Assembly (NCBI RefSeq): GCF_014651875.1
Contig: NZ_BMXS01000002.1
Span: 260,446-324,445, forward strand
From: Litchfieldella qijiaojingensis
Lineage (GTDB): Bacteria > Pseudomonadota > Gammaproteobacteria > Pseudomonadales > Halomonadaceae
DNA length: 64,000 bases
Reading direction: 5' to 3'
In this document: one piece after another, positions 60,705 to 64,000 of the stretch
Layout of the letters: each line of letters begins with the position of its first letter
Numbering within the stretch: the first letter of the stretch is position 1
Notes under the pieces: generated by a model
The model's input: the letters and a program-made list of their open reading frames with translations, nothing else
What the model was told of the DNA's origin: nothing
Database searches by the model: none
Translations under genes and position numbers: made by a program

Positions 60705-61643
60705 ATGGCCCAGGACAAGCTGACCCAGCTCAAGACAATGACGACGGTCGTCGCCGATACCGGCGACATCGAGGCCATTCGCCGCTTCCAGCCCACCGAT
60801 GCCACCACCAACCCGTCACTGATCCTCCAGGCGGCGCAACAGGAAGAACGCCGAGCTCGACTCGCCGAGCTGGCCCGTCACAGCACTGACATCAGTGATG
60901 CCGTGGATTCCGTTGCCGTGGAAATCGGTTGTGAAATCAGCGACCTGGTGCCAGGTTACGTCTCCACCGAAGTCAGCGCGCGTCTGTCCTTCGATACCGA
61001 GGCGACTCTGGCCCGAGCGCGCTCGTTGATCGAGCGATACGAACGCCGAGGCGTCGGGCGCGAGCGGATCCTGATCAAGATTGCCTCCACCTGGGAGGGT
61101 ATCAGCGCCGCGCAGCAACTCGAACGCGAAGGAATTCGCACCAACCTGACGCTGCTATTCAGCTTCACACAGGCACAGGCCTGCGCCGACGCCGGAGTAA
61201 CCCTGATCTCGCCCTTCGTCGGCCGCATTCTCGACTGGTACAAGGCCCATGATCCGCATGCCGACTTCAGCGGAGACAACGACCCCGGAGTGCAGTCGGT
61301 GAAACGCATCTACGAACACTACAAGGGACACGGCTACAAAACGGTGGTAATGGGCGCAAGCTTCCGCAACCGTGGCGAGATCGAAGCTCTGGCCGGCTGC
61401 GACCGTCTGACCATTTCACCCAAGCTGCTGGCCGAACTGGCCGAGGATCAGGACGTCCTGCCCCGGCAACTTTCCCCGGCTGGCGACGCCGAAACCTCGC
61501 CACCCGAGCCATACGACGAAAGCGAGTTTCGTTGGGAGATGAACGAGGATGCCATGGCCACCGAAAAACTGGCCGAAGGCATCCGCAAGTTCATGGAGGA
61601 TCAGCGCAAGCTGGAAGCCCTGCTCGGCGAACTGCGTCGCTAA
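60705..61643 (+). CDS. tal: Transaldolase
   Basis: TalB-type class I transaldolase of 312 residues in the non-oxidative pentose phosphate pathway: exchanges a dihydroxyacetone unit between sedoheptulose-7-phosphate and glyceraldehyde-3-phosphate. Seen: [20 protein letters not shown] (about 13-32), [10 protein letters not shown], Schiff-base lysine [12 protein letters not shown] (near residue 130), [13 protein letters not shown] and [15 protein letters not shown] at 60705 is preferred to the ATG two codons earlier because AGGAT is at a better distance. C-terminal [20 protein letters not shown] is typical. Confidence 0.95.
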   Translation: MAQDKLTQLKTMTTVVADTGDIEAIRRFQPTDATTNPSLILQAAQQEERRARLAELARHSTDISDAVDSVAVEIGCEISDLVPGYVSTEVSARLSFDTEATLARARSLIERYERRGVGRERILIKIASTWEGISAAQQLEREGIRTNLTLLFSFTQAQACADAGVTLISPFVGRILDWYKAHDPHADFSGDNDPGVQSVKRIYEHYKGHGYKTVVMGASFRNRGEIEALAGCDRLTISPKLLAELAEDQDVLPRQLSPAGDAETSPPEPYDESEFRWEMNEDAMATEKLAEGIRKFMEDQRKLEALLGELRR

Positions 61644-61656
61644 GCCCCAGTACACG

Positions 61657-61682
61657 ACGACCCGGTCACTGGACCGGGTCGT
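61657..61682. terminator. Hairpin between convergent transaldolase and HsbA-like genes
   Basis: Perfect 11-bp stem ACGACCCGGTC/GACCGGGTCGT with a 4-base loop. It begins 14 bp after the tal stop and covers the last codons of the STAS gene. No clear T tract, yet the stem strength suggests a bidirectional terminator. Confidence 0.6.
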
Positions 61683-62172
61683 GCTGTTGGGCCTCGAGCA
61701 ACTCCACCAAAGGCTGGAACTGCTCGCGATTGTGTTCGTTCATGCGCATCAGGATGCGATGTGCTTCAAGGATGCGCTTCTGCATGTCGGCTTCGTCGGC
61801 CTGTATTTGAGGCAACTCGTTCAGTTCGGCGGGTTCGGTGAGAGGCGACTCGACGAGGGTGAAATAGTGGGAGAATCCCATCACGTCGAGCATGCGTTGT
61901 ACATCGGGGTGATCGGCCACGATGGTCGGCGGCTGTTCCAGTCGCCCCTGCACGGCCATGGCCACCTTGGCCAGGAAGCCCAGCGCCGTGGAGTCGACAT
62001 TGGTCGCCTCACGCAGATCGATCATCACTGCTCTCAGACCTGGGGTATTCGCCAAGCGCTGGGCCTGATTGTCCAGCGTCGCACACAGCGTCAGGCGTAC
62101 GTCTCCGCACAGCTTGAGGACGAATACACCGGAGTCGAATGCTGCCTTCAGCCGTCCTTCATGCATCATCAT
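61666..62172 (-). CDS. STAS-domain anti-sigma-factor antagonist (HsbA-like)
   Basis: Protein of 168 residues. STAS domain about 8-110: VFVLKLCGDVRLTLCATLDN, then VMIDLREATNVDSTALGFLA with the phosphorylatable serine in DSTALG (near residue 61). A helical tail (about 115-168) is rich in Glu/Gln. HsbA of Pseudomonas has the same make-up and is switched by HsbR. Its start overlaps the HsbR-like stop by 14 bp. Target anti-sigma factor or diguanylate cyclase is not in the window. Confidence 0.85.
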   Translation of the reverse strand: MMMHEGRLKAAFDSGVFVLKLCGDVRLTLCATLDNQAQRLANTPGLRAVMIDLREATNVDSTALGFLAKVAMAVQGRLEQPPTIVADHPDVQRMLDVMGFSHYFTLVESPLTEPAELNELPQIQADEADMQKRILEAHRILMRMNEHNREQFQPLVELLEAQQHDPVQ

Positions 62173-63361
62173 CTTCGAATCCGCTCAACGTCATGATCGT
62201 CAAATCATCCGGGAGTTCATCATGACCCGGTGCATGTCCTGCAACAGTATCCTCCTCACTGTCTAAGACATCTCCCAGTGCCAACTTCTCCCTCAGTGCG
62301 GCTACGCCATCGCAGTCCCGCACCAGACGCTCAAGTTCCTTGAGCCGAATGTCGAGCGTATCGCCCGGCAGACACTCCAGCACGCCATCCGAACACAACC
62401 ATAATCGGAATTTTTGCGGCAGTGCACAACTGAGGCAAGGATACTCCACTCCGGGGAACAGTCCAACCGGCATTCCCTCGCCTTCCAGTCGCTTGACCTT
62501 GCCATCCTCGACCAGCAAGGGCATCGGCAACTGAGCACCCAGCGAATAGTGCAAGCGGCGTTCTTCGTGATCAATGACACCTACGAACAAGGTGGCATGC
62601 TTACCGATGCCGGTATCGAGCAGTTCGCGATTGAGATCGCTCAGCCAGCGCGACGGTAAACGTTCAGGGTCCTTGCCCTCCCACTCGGTCAACCAGCGGT
62701 TGCATAGGTATTTGAGCAGTACTGTGACGAAGGCCGACGACGCGCCATGCCCCGAGACATCGGCAAAATAGAACACGCTGAAGTCATCGTCGAAGCGCTG
62801 GAAATCGAGGAAGTCACCCGACAGGTACAGAGAGGGGGCCAACCAGTAATCGCAGGTCACGCCAGCGAACGTTTGATGCCGAGGCGGCAACATCTTGCGC
62901 TGGATATGCCCGCCGGCTTGCTGATCGAGACGCAGCATCGCCAAATGGGTTTCCAGGCTCTCGTTGAGTTCGGCGAGACGCTCGCGATCGCGAGCGTGCT
63001 CTTCCGCCAGATGGCGGTTCTCGATGACCTTGGCGATGATATGCCGCAGGATATCGCCATGCCGCAGCGGCTCGATGATGTAGTCGACCAAGCCCGCGTC
63101 CACCGCCTTCAGCAGATCGCTGTCGAGACGCGAATCGCTGACCACCAACGCCGGCCGGTGCGCCGTCAATGATGGCCACTCATGGCTGGGAACCGCACGG
63201 GCGTGCGCGACGATCATCGCGGTTTCTTCGGGCAGGTCCTCGGCGCGTTCGGCGGAGATTACCGCGAAGTTACCCTTGGCAATGGTTTCGGCCAGCGCAT
63301 CGCGCTCGCGTCCCGGACGGTCGAGTACCCCAATCAGCACACGTGGACTGGCCATGGCCAT
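62159..63361 (-). CDS. Response-regulator-like PP2C phosphatase (HsbR-like) with degenerate receiver
   Basis: Protein of 400 residues. Receiver-like domain about 1-120 (RVLIGVLDRPGRERDALAET, then LVVSDSRLDSDLLKAVDAG, DYIIEPLRHGDI), a coiled coil about 120-155 (RERLAELNESLETHLAMLRL) and a SpoIIE-type PP2C phosphatase about 160-390 with metal sites YLSGDFLDFQR, YFADVSGHGASSAFVTVLL and DGVLECLP...DDLTIMTL. The receiver has no aspartate at the phosphorylation strand (AMIVAHAR) and has Glu instead of the conserved lysine. It should dephosphorylate the adjacent STAS protein; input is probably not classic phosphotransfer. Confidence 0.85.
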   Translation of the reverse strand: MAMASPRVLIGVLDRPGRERDALAETIAKGNFAVISAERAEDLPEETAMIVAHARAVPSHEWPSLTAHRPALVVSDSRLDSDLLKAVDAGLVDYIIEPLRHGDILRHIIAKVIENRHLAEEHARDRERLAELNESLETHLAMLRLDQQAGGHIQRKMLPPRHQTFAGVTCDYWLAPSLYLSGDFLDFQRFDDDFSVFYFADVSGHGASSAFVTVLLKYLCNRWLTEWEGKDPERLPSRWLSDLNRELLDTGIGKHATLFVGVIDHEERRLHYSLGAQLPMPLLVEDGKVKRLEGEGMPVGLFPGVEYPCLSCALPQKFRLWLCSDGVLECLPGDTLDIRLKELERLVRDCDGVAALREKLALGDVLDSEEDTVAGHAPGHDELPDDLTIMTLSGFEDDDA

Positions 63362-63373
63362 CTGCTCCCTGCC

Positions 63374-64000
63374 TCACTCGGCAAAAGCGTCATCGTCAAA
63401 ATCGAACTCATCGTCGGCAAAGGGGTCTTCCCCCAGTTTTCCATCGTTGACCTCGAAGCGTCGCCGCTGAAGATAGGCGTCTCGAAGGAAGCTGTACCGA
63501 TCACCTCGGATCAGCTCCTCTTGCTCGAAAAAAGCGGCACGCGCGTCGATCACGCGCAAGGCGGTAAGGCCATAACGGACTTGGTCGTCTTCCACGTAGG
63601 TCAGCGGATAGGAATATATGTCCACAGGTAATCCTGCCGCATCACGAACGGTACTCGGCCCGAAGAACGGCAGCACCACATAGGGTCCCTCGCCAGCCCC
63701 CCATACGGCAAGCGTCTGGCCGAAATCCTCTTCGCGGGCATTGATGCCCATGGGGGTGGCAAAATCCAGCAGGCCGCCGATACCGACGGTGGAGTTGATG
63801 ACGAAACGCCCGGCGGAGATTCCCGCATTGCCCGGCTTTCCTTGCAATAGACTGTTGAGCACGGTGCGAATTTCCCCCAGATTGGAAAAGAAGTTCCCCA
63901 CTCCGGTCTGCGCGGGTTGCGGCGTAACGAAGTCATATCCCTGCGCCAGGGGTTTGAGGATCGCGCGATCGAGAGCTTCGTTGAAAGCAAAGACCCGGCG
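63374..64000 (-). CDS. mlaA: MlaA/VacJ-family lipoprotein (5' end outside window)
   Basis: C-terminal part of MlaA, the outer-membrane component that withdraws phospholipids from the outer leaflet for the Mla retrograde pathway. The reading frame is open to the right edge. Visible: FAFNEALDRAILKPLAQGYD (near the edge), NFFSNLGEIRTVLNSLLQGK, GRFVINSTVGIGGLLDFAT, GQTLAVWGAGEGPYVVLPFF and GPSTVRDAAGLPVD, all MlaA signatures. The lipobox region is beyond the window. The tail is strikingly acidic (DPFADDEFDFDDDAFAE). The HsbR-like gene follows 12 bp downstream, so these may be co-transcribed. Confidence 0.93.
   Translation of the reverse strand, partial: RRVFAFNEALDRAILKPLAQGYDFVTPQPAQTGVGNFFSNLGEIRTVLNSLLQGKPGNAGISAGRFVINSTVGIGGLLDFATPMGINAREEDFGQTLAVWGAGEGPYVVLPFFGPSTVRDAAGLPVDIYSYPLTYVEDDQVRYGLTALRVIDARAAFFEQEELIRGDRYSFLRDAYLQRRRFEVNDGKLGEDPFADDEFDFDDDAFAE

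Overview
The window is about 61% GC, has no gap in coding, and reads as a chromosome segment of a moderately halophilic gammaproteobacterium of the Halomonadaceae (Halomonas-like). The main pointers are the choline-to-glycine-betaine genes (betB, betA), OpgD, FadE, a PstSCAB operon with a Pho box, MlaA and an HsbR/HsbA-type pair. No rRNA, tRNA, CRISPR array, prophage or intact insertion sequence was seen. The genus call is an inference from gene content, not a search result.

Layout. 1-3.2 kb: betB (5' end outside the window) and betA, with a long imperfect palindrome between them. 3.4-9.1 kb: an EamA transporter, fadE, an array of three 121-122 bp REP-like repeats and a YfbS-like SLC13 permease. 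9.2-14.1 kb: a three-gene acyl-CoA operon (enoyl-CoA hydratase, ADP-forming acyl-CoA synthetase, enoyl-CoA hydratase) divergent from an RpiR-type regulator. 14.2-19.2 kb: quinone oxidoreductase, kduD, two divergent bactofilins, an unknown protein and ugpQ.

19.3-31.8 kb is a cobalamin locus on the minus strand. cobT-cbiB-cobC/D-cobU-cobS-phosphatase-CobU-like builds the lower ligand and attaches the nucleotide loop. A B12 riboswitch then precedes btuB-btuF-btuC-btuD-cobO-cobQ, for import, adenosylation and amidation. A second CobO lies alone at 42.3 kb. No corrin-ring gene is present here, so the locus fits corrinoid uptake and salvage plus late assembly.

32-43.8 kb: opgD, a radical SAM protein behind a perfect LexA box, a 209 bp MITE-like element that changed the end of that gene, a small wHTH protein, a lipoprotein hydrolase, a degenerate MEDS-GGDEF-EAL protein, and a CocE-type hydrolase paired with an ATP-grasp enzyme. 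43.8-48.6 kb: fatty-acid genes (DmdC-like acyl-CoA dehydrogenase with a PsrA-like palindrome, SDR, TetR regulator, thiolase). 48.7-52.6 kb: an ion and metal stress cluster (DUF190-crcB, ArsR regulator with membrane protein, rhodanese remnant, chrA, ArsC-like). 52.6-57.4 kb: a second MITE copy and pstSCAB. 57.5-64 kb: a Bcr/CflA exporter, a chemoreceptor, transaldolase, HsbA-like and HsbR-like signalling proteins and the C-terminal part of mlaA.

The less ordinary items are the CobU pair with complementary motif losses, the MITE family and its effect on a gene end, the SOS-controlled radical SAM gene, the ATP-grasp/CocE pair, the membrane-anchored bactofilin, the structured crcB leader and the ArsC-like protein lacking the P-loop arginine. 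No wholly new multi-gene system is demonstrated.
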